Source: Fibrobacter succinogenes
GTDB taxonomy: Bacteria; Fibrobacterota; Fibrobacteria; Fibrobacterales; CADBQJ01
Reading direction: 5' to 3'
DNA length: 9,315 bases
NCBI GenBank assembly: GCA_902796785.1
Contig: CADBQJ010000010.1
Span: 1 to 9,315, forward strand
Shown here one piece after another: positions 1 to 6,234 of the stretch. The position numbers and the translations under genes were made by a program. The notes below the pieces were generated by a model that was not told the DNA's origin, did not search any database, and was given only the letters and a program-made list of their open reading frames with translations. Every line of letters begins with the position of its first letter. The first letter of the stretch is position 1.

Positions 1-21
1 CGCCGGAGGCGCGAGAAGAAG

Positions 22-882
22 ATGGACGCGAAGAACGAAACGACCGGAAACGGCCCGATCGACGTCGGTTTCGACCTCGGCGGGACGAAGCTCTTCACCC
101 TGGTCCGCTCCCCCGCGGGCGACGAGACGCGCTCGTACCCGAGCGGCCCCTCCTTCGGGAAGGAGGACCTGGTCCGCATCTGGCGCGAGACGATCGACGC
201 GCTCCCCGAGAAGCCGCGCCACGCGGGCTGCGCGATCTGCGCCCTGATCCGCGGGCAGACCGTCGTCCAGTGCAACTCGATCCCCGGGCTGAACGGCCTC
301 TCCGCCGACGACCTGGAGTGGAAGGGCGTGAAGCCCGTCTTCCTCAACGACGCCGACGCCGCGCTGCTGGCGCAGGTGGCCCGCGTCCCCGGCGAGCGGA
401 ACGTCGTGCTGGCGATGGTCGGCACCAACATCGGGATGTCCTACATGATGGACGGCCGGGTCTGCACCGGCTGCACCGGCATGGCGGGCGAGCTCGGGAA
501 CGTGCCGTTCCCCTTCCGCGGGAAGATCCTCCCGCTGGGCGAGATCGCGGGCGGCCGCTCCCTGGTGGAGCGCGCCGGGATGTCCGGGCCCGAGCTCCTG
601 CGCGCCGTCGAGGCCGGCGACCCGAAGGTGACCGCCCTCCTGGACGAGGCGGCCGAGGCGCTCGGCGTCGCGCTCGCCTGGCTGATCGACCTGATGAACC
701 CCGAGAAGCTCTACCTGGGCGGCGGCGTGCTGCTCTACGCGGGCTTCTTCGAGAAGACCGTCGCCGCGGCGAAGCGCCACGCGATGGAGAAGCTCTTCGA
801 CGCGTGCCGGATCGAGCGCGCGGAGCACGCCAACGACATCGTGGCCGAGGGGGCCATCGAGCAGGCGCGGCGAATCGGCTGA
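22..882 (+). CDS. ROK-family sugar kinase-like protein without the zinc motif
   Basis: The 286-residue protein has the ROK fold signatures in order: the phosphate-binding DLGGTK at residues 18-23, an LNDAD segment at 108-112 whose Asp110 matches the catalytic base of ROK kinases, a GTNIG loop at 134-138, GMAGELGN at 153-160 (sugar-contacting Glu157), and a C-terminal NPEKLYLGGG that fits the nucleotide-binding half. Length suits the family (about 290-320). The usual His-plus-CxCGxxGC zinc site is absent: the GH after the glutamate is GN, and the cysteine loop is replaced by a short PLGEIAGG stretch. Family knowledge makes it a cytosolic hexose or amino-sugar kinase; the substrate cannot be read. 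There is no N-terminal DNA-binding domain, so it is not a NagC/Mlc-type repressor. The ATG at 22 leaves a normal short N-terminus; a GGAGG at 5-9 is a rather distant ribosome site, and the frame is open to the left edge, so an earlier start is not excluded. Confidence 0.88.
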   Translation: MDAKNETTGNGPIDVGFDLGGTKLFTLVRSPAGDETRSYPSGPSFGKEDLVRIWRETIDALPEKPRHAGCAICALIRGQTVVQCNSIPGLNGLSADDLEWKGVKPVFLNDADAALLAQVARVPGERNVVLAMVGTNIGMSYMMDGRVCTGCTGMAGELGNVPFPFRGKILPLGEIAGGRSLVERAGMSGPELLRAVEAGDPKVTALLDEAAEALGVALAWLIDLMNPEKLYLGGGVLLYAGFFEKTVAAAKRHAMEKLFDACRIERAEHANDIVAEGAIEQARRIG

Positions 883-886
883 AAAA

Positions 887-910
887 ACTCCCTTTTCCGC
901 CGCGGGGAGT
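887..910. repeat. Inverted repeat between ROK and OLD genes
   Basis: Perfect 6-base arms ACTCCC (887-892) and GGGAGT (905-910) are separated by 12 bases. It lies just after the ROK stop codon and fills the region where a -35 element and spacer of the next gene would sit. No T-run follows, so it is a poor terminator; an operator is possible. Short arms mean chance is not excluded. Confidence 0.4.
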
Positions 911-917
911 ATACCTT
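910..917 (+). promoter_or_regulatory. Putative -10 region of the OLD-nuclease gene, leaderless geometry
   Basis: TATACC (910-915, 4 of 6 matches to TATAAT) or the overlapping TACCTT (912-917) ends 8 or 6 bases before the ATG at 924. There is no recognisable -35 and no correctly spaced Shine-Dalgarno; the AAGGG next to the ATG is too close. The spacing would place the transcription start at about the A of the ATG. Confidence 0.45.
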
Positions 918-925
918 AAGGGTAT
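911..925. repeat. Dyad overlapping the OLD-nuclease start codon
   Basis: ATACC (911-915) and GGTAT (921-925) form an almost perfect palindrome around a TTAAG centre. The right arm includes the first two bases of the ATG at 924. It could be an operator at the transcription start. The ten bases ATACCTTAAG (911-920) recur at 8014-8023 between the CLC and purB genes. Confidence 0.35.
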
Positions 926-2684
926 GAAGCCCGCGCTGGAGTCCATCCGCATCACCAATCTCCGGTCCATCCGGAGCGAAACCTTCCCCCTCTCCGACTT
1001 CACCGCGCTGGTCGGCGGCAACAACACCGGCAAGACCAGCATCCTCCTCGGCCTGGCGTGGCTCTTCCAGGGCACGCCGCTCAACCGCTTCCACTTCCGC
1101 AACGTGAACAAGACCGTCGAGGTGGAGGGCGTCGTGGGCGGGCTGGACCGCGAGGCGCTGGAGGAATACGGCATGGGCGCGCTCGTCCCCTACCTGAAGG
1201 AGGGCCGGGTGACGCTGCGCCGCCGCCAGGAGAAGACCGACACGCGCGTGCGCCCGCCGCTGGTCTTCCTCCATCCCGGCTCGAAGCACTCCGAGGACCA
1301 CTGGAAGGTGGACCTCGCCGCGGAGAACGCGCTGCGCGAGCTGATGCCCAGCCCGCTGATCATCTCGGCGCTGCCCGACGACACCGGCCCCTTCGGCGAG
1401 GGCGAGCGGACGCTGACCGCGGAGCTGATGGCCGAGGTGGTGGGCCCCCTGGTGGAGCGCTACCGCGCCGAGTTCGACCGCGCGTTCGAGGCGCTCTCCC
1501 CGCTCTTCGGCGACGACTACGACCGCCCGCAGGAGCTGCGCCAGTTCGACCGCGAGCTCAATCGCGCGCTGGAGGCGATCTTCCCCAGCCTCCGGCTCCA
1601 GCTCCGCTTCCCCAGCCCCGACCTCTCCTCGCTGCTGCGCCAGGCCTCGCTGCGCGTCTACGAAGAGGGCTACCCCGACGGGCAGGACCTCTCGCTGATG
1701 GGCCAGGGCGCCCAGCGCGCCGTGCAGATGGCGCTCCTGCGCCGCCTCGCCGAGACGCGCCAGGCGCAGAGCAAGCACCCCTTCCGCCGGCTGCTGCTGA
1801 TCGAGGAGCCGGAGCTCCACCTCCACCCGCAGGCCGTGGAGCTGGTGCGCCTCAGCCTCAAGCGGCTCTCGCAGGAGGGCTACCAGGTGGTCTTCGCCAC
1901 GCACAGCGCGCAGATGGTGACCGCCGAGGACGTGCGCACCTGCCTGCTGATCCGAAAGAACATCGCGCGCGGCACCTTCATGCGCGAGCGGATCGAGGAC
2001 GCGGTCAAGCGCGTGGTGCACGACGCCCCCAGCCAGCTGCAGCTGCTCTTCTCGCTGAGCAACTCCAACGAGATGCTCTTCGCCGACCGCATCGTCCTCA
2101 CCGAGGGGAAGACGGAGCTGCGCATCCTCCCGCGCCTCTACGAGCGGCTGACCGGGGACTCCTTCGTGCTCCGCAAGCTGGCGCTCGTGCGGCAGGGCGG
2201 CGTCTCGAACACGGCGAAGTCGATGAAGGTGCTGGCGGCCATGGACCTCCCGGTCAAGGCGCTGGTCGACCTGGACTACGCCTTCACCGACGCGGTGCGC
2301 GACGGCTTCCTGGAGGAGGACGACCCGGACCTGAAGGAGTGCGTCGCGGTCTTCGCCGAGCGGGCGCGCCAGCGCAACGTCCGCCTGGTGCAGGGGATCC
2401 CCGTGACCAAGCACAGCGGGATGACCGCCGCGGAGGCCTACGCCTGGTTCGCGTCGGTGGACGAGTGCAAGCCGCCGATCCGGCGGCTGCACGACAAGCT
2501 GAAGGCGAAGGGGATCTGGCTCTGGACGCGCGGCTCGATCGAGAACCACCTGGGGCTCGGCGGGAAGAACGAGCGCGTCTGGTCGGAGTTCGTCGACCGC
2601 CTCGGCGACCGCAACCAGGACCCCCGGCGCTACCTGCCGGACTACGACGGGGTCCTCGAGATGATGAACTGGCTCGTGAGCTGA
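924..2684 (+). CDS. OLD-family ATP-dependent nuclease (AAA-type ATPase plus Toprim)
   Basis: The 586-residue protein starts like other OLD/RecF-type ATPases (IRITNLRSI, residues 8-16). Walker A is GGNNTGKT (31-38). A signature-like MGQGAQR lies at 259-265, Walker B LLLIEEPE at 290-297 followed by LHLHP, and an H-loop ATHS at 325-328. The C-terminal third carries a Toprim domain: EGKTE (394-398), DLD (449-451), and a late acidic residue in SIENHL (Glu540), matching the metal ligands of OLD nucleases. Length matches class 1 OLD proteins. Family members are nucleases linked to phage interference and DNA repair; no partner UvrD-like helicase (as in Gabija) adjoins it, so a stand-alone class 1 enzyme is inferred. 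The ATG at 924 is chosen because the frame is open far upstream inside the ROK gene but homology begins right after this Met. The gene sits 41 bases after ROK with its own putative promoter. Confidence 0.88.
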   Translation: MKPALESIRITNLRSIRSETFPLSDFTALVGGNNTGKTSILLGLAWLFQGTPLNRFHFRNVNKTVEVEGVVGGLDREALEEYGMGALVPYLKEGRVTLRRRQEKTDTRVRPPLVFLHPGSKHSEDHWKVDLAAENALRELMPSPLIISALPDDTGPFGEGERTLTAELMAEVVGPLVERYRAEFDRAFEALSPLFGDDYDRPQELRQFDRELNRALEAIFPSLRLQLRFPSPDLSSLLRQASLRVYEEGYPDGQDLSLMGQGAQRAVQMALLRRLAETRQAQSKHPFRRLLLIEEPELHLHPQAVELVRLSLKRLSQEGYQVVFATHSAQMVTAEDVRTCLLIRKNIARGTFMRERIEDAVKRVVHDAPSQLQLLFSLSNSNEMLFADRIVLTEGKTELRILPRLYERLTGDSFVLRKLALVRQGGVSNTAKSMKVLAAMDLPVKALVDLDYAFTDAVRDGFLEEDDPDLKECVAVFAERARQRNVRLVQGIPVTKHSGMTAAEAYAWFASVDECKPPIRRLHDKLKAKGIWLWTRGSIENHLGLGGKNERVWSEFVDRLGDRNQDPRRYLPDYDGVLEMMNWLVS

Positions 2685-2688
2685 GCGG

Positions 2689-3537
2689 CTAGCTCCGGTC
2701 CGCCGGCGCTTCGGCGGGCGCGGGCGCCTCGGCCTCGGGCGGCACCGCCATCCGCATCATCTGCACGTAGAACTCCTGCGGCGAGATCTTCTTCTCCTCG
2801 AGGAGCTTGGCGACGTCCTTGATCTGCTTGAGCGTGAGCGCGGAGGACTTGCTCTTCTTCACGTCGATCATCCGGGAGAGCCGCTCGAGGACCGGCTTGG
2901 CCATCTGCGGGCTGTCCTTCACGCGCTCCCATTCGCCCAGGTAGATTGCCATCGCCTGCGGGAGGTCGTTCTCGTTCTTGCGGTAGGTCTCGCGCATGCC
3001 GACCACGAAGTCGGGGGCCTGCGTATGGGCGATCGCGTGGTCGAGCACGTCGCCCGCGCCCTGGTAGTCGCCGTGCTTCTCCACGAGGCGCATGGCCAGG
3101 AAGAGGTGGATGTGCAGGTTGTCGGGAAGCTCCTCGATCCCCTGGCGCATCAGCTCGAGGTCGAGGTCGCCCTCCTTGTCGAAGACGGAGGTGCCGATGA
3201 TCTGGTAGGGCCAGGCGAACTTCGGCGCCAGCTTGACCACCAGCCCGCAGAGGTGGAGCATCCAGGTCGCCTCGCGGCCCGCCAGGTACTCGCCGCCGAA
3301 ATAGGTGGTGGCGCGGATCCAGAAGGCGCGGCCGAAGGCCTCCTGGTGGCCCGGCGCGAGAAGGCGGACCGTGTGGACGTCGGGCAGGTAGGAGAACTTC
3401 ACCTCGGGGTTGGCCTCGGCGTCGCGGCCGTAGAGGCGCGACTGCGCCCCGATGAGCGCCAGGAGGAGGAGCAGCCCCGCGACGGCGAGCGCGACGGGGA
3501 GGGAGGGAAGGAAGCGGCGGAATCCGGCGTGGTCCAT
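2689..3537 (-). CDS. Membrane-anchored TPR-like protein of unknown function
   Basis: The 282-residue protein begins with a short basic N-terminus and one hydrophobic segment (about residues 11-32) lacking a clear cleavage site, so it is probably a signal anchor with the rest in the periplasm. The following region has the WIRATTYFG motif (73-81), a PYQIIG-type helix near 110, and helical pairs around 130-175 (DNLHIHLFLAM, GDYQGAGDVLDHAI). These resemble the divergent tetratricopeptide proteins of some Gram-negative bacteria with a W-L/I-R-A-x-x-Y-F-G core. A basic helical stretch (225-250) leads to a proline/alanine/glutamate tail (265-282). The function is unknown; TPR folds usually hold protein partners. 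It is divergent from the ligase-like gene (49 bases between starts), hinting at shared envelope work, and ends 4 bases from the OLD stop. The start has no Shine-Dalgarno. Confidence 0.75.
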   Translation of the reverse strand: MDHAGFRRFLPSLPVALAVAGLLLLLALIGAQSRLYGRDAEANPEVKFSYLPDVHTVRLLAPGHQEAFGRAFWIRATTYFGGEYLAGREATWMLHLCGLVVKLAPKFAWPYQIIGTSVFDKEGDLDLELMRQGIEELPDNLHIHLFLAMRLVEKHGDYQGAGDVLDHAIAHTQAPDFVVGMRETYRKNENDLPQAMAIYLGEWERVKDSPQMAKPVLERLSRMIDVKKSKSSALTLKQIKDVAKLLEEKKISPQEFYVQMMRMAVPPEAEAPAPAEAPADRS

Positions 3538-3544
3538 GACGGGA

Positions 3545-3550
3545 AAGATA
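3545..3550 (-). promoter_or_regulatory. Putative -10 element of the TPR gene, leaderless geometry
   Basis: On the minus strand TATCTT ends exactly 7 bases (TCCCGTC) before the ATG at 3537. No Shine-Dalgarno lies in that gap. The same hexamer with the same 7-base gap precedes the CLC gene. No TTGACA-like -35 is visible. Confidence 0.5.
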
Positions 3551-3571
3551 GACGAAATGCGCGGGCGGGAT

Positions 3572-3580
3572 TGCTAAAAT
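3572..3580 (+). promoter_or_regulatory. Putative extended -10 of the ligase-like gene, leaderless geometry
   Basis: TGCTAAAAT is an extended -10 (TGn plus TAAAAT, 5 of 6 matches). It ends 6 bases (TCGGGC) before the ATG at 3587. No purine-rich ribosome site fits, so transcription probably starts at or beside the A of the ATG. Confidence 0.55.
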
Positions 3581-3586
3581 TCGGGC

Positions 3587-5419
3587 ATGGAACGACCCGT
3601 CGAATCCTGGGCGCTCTGGACGGCCGCCGCCGTCTCGGCCTTCGGGCTCCTGCTCGAGACCAGGGGCGTCTTCGTGCGCGAATGGCGCTGGCTGTGGGCC
3701 TCCGCGGCCATGGCCGCCCCGTTCGTCTCCGCCGTCCGCGCGAAGGCGGTCCGCCCCTGGGCCTGGGCGGTCTGCGCGCTCGAGCTGCTGGCCGCCCTCC
3801 TCGCGCTGCGCTCCTGGAGCGGCGCCGTGGACCTCCTGCCCTCCGCCCTCTTCTGCGCCGCGTTCGCCCTGGGGACGGTCTGCTCGGTCCCCGAAAAGGG
3901 GAAGCGGGCGGCGCTGGCGCTGGCCGCGGGCTCGCTCGTGCTGGGACTGGGGCTGGCGGACTACTTCCAGATCGCGCAGCCCTGGCGGGCCAAGGGCGAC
4001 TTCCAGGTGGCCGGCCTCTTCGGGCAGCGCAACACGCTGATGATGTTCGCCGCCGCCACGATCCCCGTCTGGGCGTGGATCGCCGCGAAGACCCCCTCGC
4101 GCTTCCTGCGGGCCTGGAGCGGCCTCCTCTGCGCGGTCGCGGTCCTCATGCCCTTCGCCGAACGGTCGCTGACCGCCTGGATCGCCTGGGGCGCGGGCGT
4201 CGCCACGGCCGTCTGCTGCGCCGTCTTCCACACGAAGCGGATCCGGCCCGCCGCCAAGCTGGCCGCCGCGGGCGCGGTGGCGGTGGCCATCGCGGTCGTC
4301 GCCGCCTCCGACTTCGCCGCGGACTTCCTGCGCGACAAGGCCGTGTCGTTCGTCTCGCGCACGGAGATCTACGAGGCCGCCGCGCGCGCCGGCGCGGAGA
4401 ACCTCCCGTGGGGGACCGGCCTGGGCGGCTTCGCCCGCGTCTCCGTCGACCTGATGCCGAGCGACACCGTCAGCGGGCTCCAGCGCCAGTCGGTGGCCAG
4501 CGGCGCGCACAACCACTGGCTCCAGGCCTGGGCCGAGCGCGGCCTCTTCGGCACGCTCCTCGTCGCCTTCCTCTCCGCGCTGGTCTTCCTGGGCGTCTGC
4601 TCCTCGCTGAAGCGCGACCCGCCCCTGGTCTCGACGCTCTTCGCCGCGACGGGCGCCATGCTGGCCGTCCACGCCAGCTTCGACCTCTCCACGCACGCCT
4701 TCCCGACCACGGCCGCGCTCTTCGCGCTCTTCTGCGGCGCGGCCTGCTCGCGGCTCCGCCCCGGGCTCCTCGACCGCGCGGACGCGCTGCTCTGCTCGCG
4801 CGTCCCGGCCGACAGGTGGCGCGCCGGCGTCTGCGCCGTCCTGGCGCTGCTGACGCTCTACGGCGGCTTCCTGGCCGAGCGCCGCGCGCGCTCCGAACGC
4901 GCCGCGGACGAGGCCGAGCGGACCATGGCCGTGGTTCCGGGCCGGTCGCTCCGCGGGGTGGCCGACGCGCTCGAGATCGACCCCGGGAACCCGCTTCCGC
5001 GCTGGCTCCTGGCGGGCTTCCTCCGCACGAACGGCAAGCTGGACGACGCGCGGGCCCACCTGGACTACCTGGAGTCGATCGCCGGCGACCGCTTCCCGGT
5101 CGCGGAGGAGCGGGCCCGGATCGCGGAGGCGACCGGCGACTGGGAGACCGTCCTGGCCGAAAGCGAGAAGGCGCTGCGGCGCAGCGCCCTCTGGAACAAC
5201 CGGATGTGGCTCTCGCGCACCCTCGCGCTCGCCCGCCTGGGCCGGTGCGACGGCTTCGCGGCGGCCAAGTCGCTCGCGCTGCGCTGGAGCTGGAACCCCG
5301 ACCGCGCCACGACGGGCACGGTCCTCGTCCCGCAGCCGCCGAGCCTGCGCGACCGCGAACCGCTGCTGCGCGACCTGCAGTCCCTCGAAATGGTCGTCTG
5401 CCCCGCGCCGCGCGACTAG
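3587..5419 (+). CDS. O-antigen ligase/polymerase-like membrane protein with TPR-like C-terminus
   Basis: The 610-residue protein has about ten or more hydrophobic segments in residues 1-415, then a soluble tail. The Wzy/WaaL/PglL-type core is recognisable: GTGLGGF near 281-287 and AHNHWLQAWAERGLFG at 307-322, where His308 matches the essential histidine of the large periplasmic loop. The segment where the family usually has S-R-x-A-W reads ERSLTAW (192-198), so the arginine is displaced. Residues from about 452 to 600 are helical pairs (GKLDDARAHLDYLE, GDWETVLAESEKAL) like tetratricopeptide repeats. Family knowledge: these inner-membrane enzymes polymerise or transfer lipid-linked glycans to lipid A or to proteins. 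Which acceptor applies here cannot be read, and no other glycan genes are in view. It is divergent from the membrane-anchored TPR gene and appears to be a single-gene unit. Confidence 0.8.
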   Translation: MERPVESWALWTAAAVSAFGLLLETRGVFVREWRWLWASAAMAAPFVSAVRAKAVRPWAWAVCALELLAALLALRSWSGAVDLLPSALFCAAFALGTVCSVPEKGKRAALALAAGSLVLGLGLADYFQIAQPWRAKGDFQVAGLFGQRNTLMMFAAATIPVWAWIAAKTPSRFLRAWSGLLCAVAVLMPFAERSLTAWIAWGAGVATAVCCAVFHTKRIRPAAKLAAAGAVAVAIAVVAASDFAADFLRDKAVSFVSRTEIYEAAARAGAENLPWGTGLGGFARVSVDLMPSDTVSGLQRQSVASGAHNHWLQAWAERGLFGTLLVAFLSALVFLGVCSSLKRDPPLVSTLFAATGAMLAVHASFDLSTHAFPTTAALFALFCGAACSRLRPGLLDRADALLCSRVPADRWRAGVCAVLALLTLYGGFLAERRARSERAADEAERTMAVVPGRSLRGVADALEIDPGNPLPRWLLAGFLRTNGKLDDARAHLDYLESIAGDRFPVAEERARIAEATGDWETVLAESEKALRRSALWNNRMWLSRTLALARLGRCDGFAAAKSLALRWSWNPDRATTGTVLVPQPPSLRDREPLLRDLQSLEMVVCPAPRD

Positions 5420-5430
5420 CGCCGCGCGAA

Positions 5431-5470
5431 GGCGGGCTTCGACCGGATCCGGAAACGGGTTCAGCCCGCC
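5431..5470. terminator. Possible bidirectional hairpin between convergent genes
   Basis: GGCGGGCT (5431-5438) pairs perfectly with AGCCCGCC (5463-5470), enclosing 24 bases that include the palindrome CCGGATCCGG (5443-5452). It follows the ligase stop (5419) and overlaps the last codons of the minus-strand gene. No T-run is present on either strand, so it may act by structure only or be chance in GC-rich DNA. Confidence 0.35.
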
Positions 5471-6030
5471 GCGCCGAGTCCCGCGGGAAGCGCGGAGGCG
5501 GAGGCGAGCAGCCAGACCGCGGCGGTGAGGACCAGCGAGACCAGCACGACGACCAGGTCGCTCCGCGAGGCGAAGCGGACTTCGCGCGTCGGGACGCCGG
5601 CGGAGACCGCCAGGAAGCGGTGGATCTCCAGGAGCGGCAGGCAGGGGACCAGCCTCAGCAGGGAGAGCAGCGACAGGACGGCCACGTGCTCCCCGCCCAG
5701 CAGCGGGAGGAAGAAGAAGAGGACGTAGGCCCCGGCGAAGAGCGGCGCGGAGAAGTCGGGCGCGCGCCCCCGCTTCGCGGAGAAGGCCATGGGATAGACG
5801 AACATCGAGAAGGCGTAGACGGGGAAGAAGGCGTTGACCGCCGCGCGGACCGCGGGACGCACCGGCATGCCGCAGCGGTCGCGGAGGAAGCGCCAGAGGA
5901 GATACTGCCACCAGGCCAGGTAGAGCCCGCCCGACAGGACGACCAGGAACGCGAAGGAGAGCCCCGAATGGAGCTCCTCCGGAACGGCGTCGGGGGATTC
6001 GTCCCTTTCGTCCTTTTCGTCTTCGGCCAT
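5461..6030 (-). CDS. Small polytopic membrane protein of unknown function
   Basis: The 189-residue protein has a very acidic N-terminus (residues 1-20, rich in Asp and Glu), then about four to five hydrophobic segments near 23-45, 67-83, 92-112, 114-136 and 155-178. The first is tryptophan/tyrosine rich (YLAWWQYLLWRF) and is followed by RAAVNAFFPVYAFSMF. This loosely recalls small DUF4234-like membrane proteins, but I cannot assign a family. Polar, charged loops between hydrophobic stretches and the correct codon pattern support it being real. The ATG at 6030 is preferred because the same frame continues upstream only as nonsense through the tRNA gene, and because a -10-like element lies 6 bases before it. 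It lies about 90 bases after the tRNA, behind that gene's terminator, and converges on the ligase gene. Confidence 0.7.
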   Translation of the reverse strand: MAEDEKDERDESPDAVPEELHSGLSFAFLVVLSGGLYLAWWQYLLWRFLRDRCGMPVRPAVRAAVNAFFPVYAFSMFVYPMAFSAKRGRAPDFSAPLFAGAYVLFFFLPLLGGEHVAVLSLLSLLRLVPCLPLLEIHRFLAVSAGVPTREVRFASRSDLVVVLVSLVLTAAVWLLASASALPAGLGAAG

Positions 6031-6036
6031 GCTTTC

Positions 6037-6045
6037 ATGGTAGCA
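6037..6045 (-). promoter_or_regulatory. Putative extended -10 of the small membrane protein gene
   Basis: On the minus strand TGCTACCAT (TGn plus TACCAT, 4 of 6 matches) ends 6 bases (GAAAGC) before the ATG at 6030. This is the same TGC plus hexamer plus 6-base layout as the ligase gene. No Shine-Dalgarno is present. Confidence 0.42.
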
Positions 6046-6082
6046 AATTCGCCGGAGCGGCGAAGCGGCCGGGAAAAAAGGG

Positions 6083-6122
6083 AAAAAAGAAGAAGACCTC
6101 CCCGGAGGAAGGTCTTCTTTTC
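6083..6122 (-). terminator. Rho-independent terminator of tRNA-Lys
   Basis: Read on the minus strand, AAGAAGACC (6119-6111) pairs with GGTCTTCTT (6098-6090) around a partly paired T-CC/GG-A loop. The hairpin is followed by a T-rich run (CTTTTTT, then CCC and TTTTTT). It begins one base after the tRNA discriminator base, so it ends the tRNA transcript before the next gene. Confidence 0.85.
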
Positions 6123-6195
<73 letters not shown>

Positions 6196-6206
6196 GAGCG
6201 AACGCA

Positions 6207-6234
6207 AATATAGAAAACGGCCCGAAACGGTCAA
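6207..6234 (-). promoter_or_regulatory. Sigma70-type promoter of tRNA-Lys
   Basis: On the minus strand TTGACC (6234-6229, 5 of 6) and TATATT (6212-6207, 5 of 6) are separated by 16 bases, with 11 bases from the -10 to the first tRNA base. This is the only promoter in the window with a clear canonical -35. The -35 contains the TGA stop of the CLC gene. Confidence 0.8.

Noticed and set aside
270..923. Long upstream extension of the OLD-nuclease reading frame into the ROK gene
   Set aside because: The translation is low-complexity Arg/Gly/Ala/Pro-rich, typical of an off-frame read of GC-rich DNA, and the OLD homology starts just after the Met at 924.
735..2549. 604-codon minus-strand frame opposite the OLD gene
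   Set aside because: It is antisense to a gene with intact ATPase and Toprim motifs, and its composition (His/Arg/Gln/Leu/Val-rich) is that of a reverse-frame shadow.
924..2684. Gabija (GajAB) system
   Set aside because: A GajA-like OLD protein alone is not enough; no UvrD-like helicase partner is adjacent on either side.
2701..2717. CCGCCG/CGGCGG hairpin as a terminator for the convergent OLD and TPR genes
   Set aside because: It lies inside the Ala/Pro-rich C-terminal codons of the TPR gene, has no T-run, and such stems are expected by chance at this GC content.
2642..5911. Minus-strand open frame of over 1,000 codons
   Set aside because: It crosses the ligase gene antisense and the TPR gene out of frame, with Arg/Pro/Gly-rich low-complexity sequence. 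It is a shadow caused by scarce stop codons at high GC.
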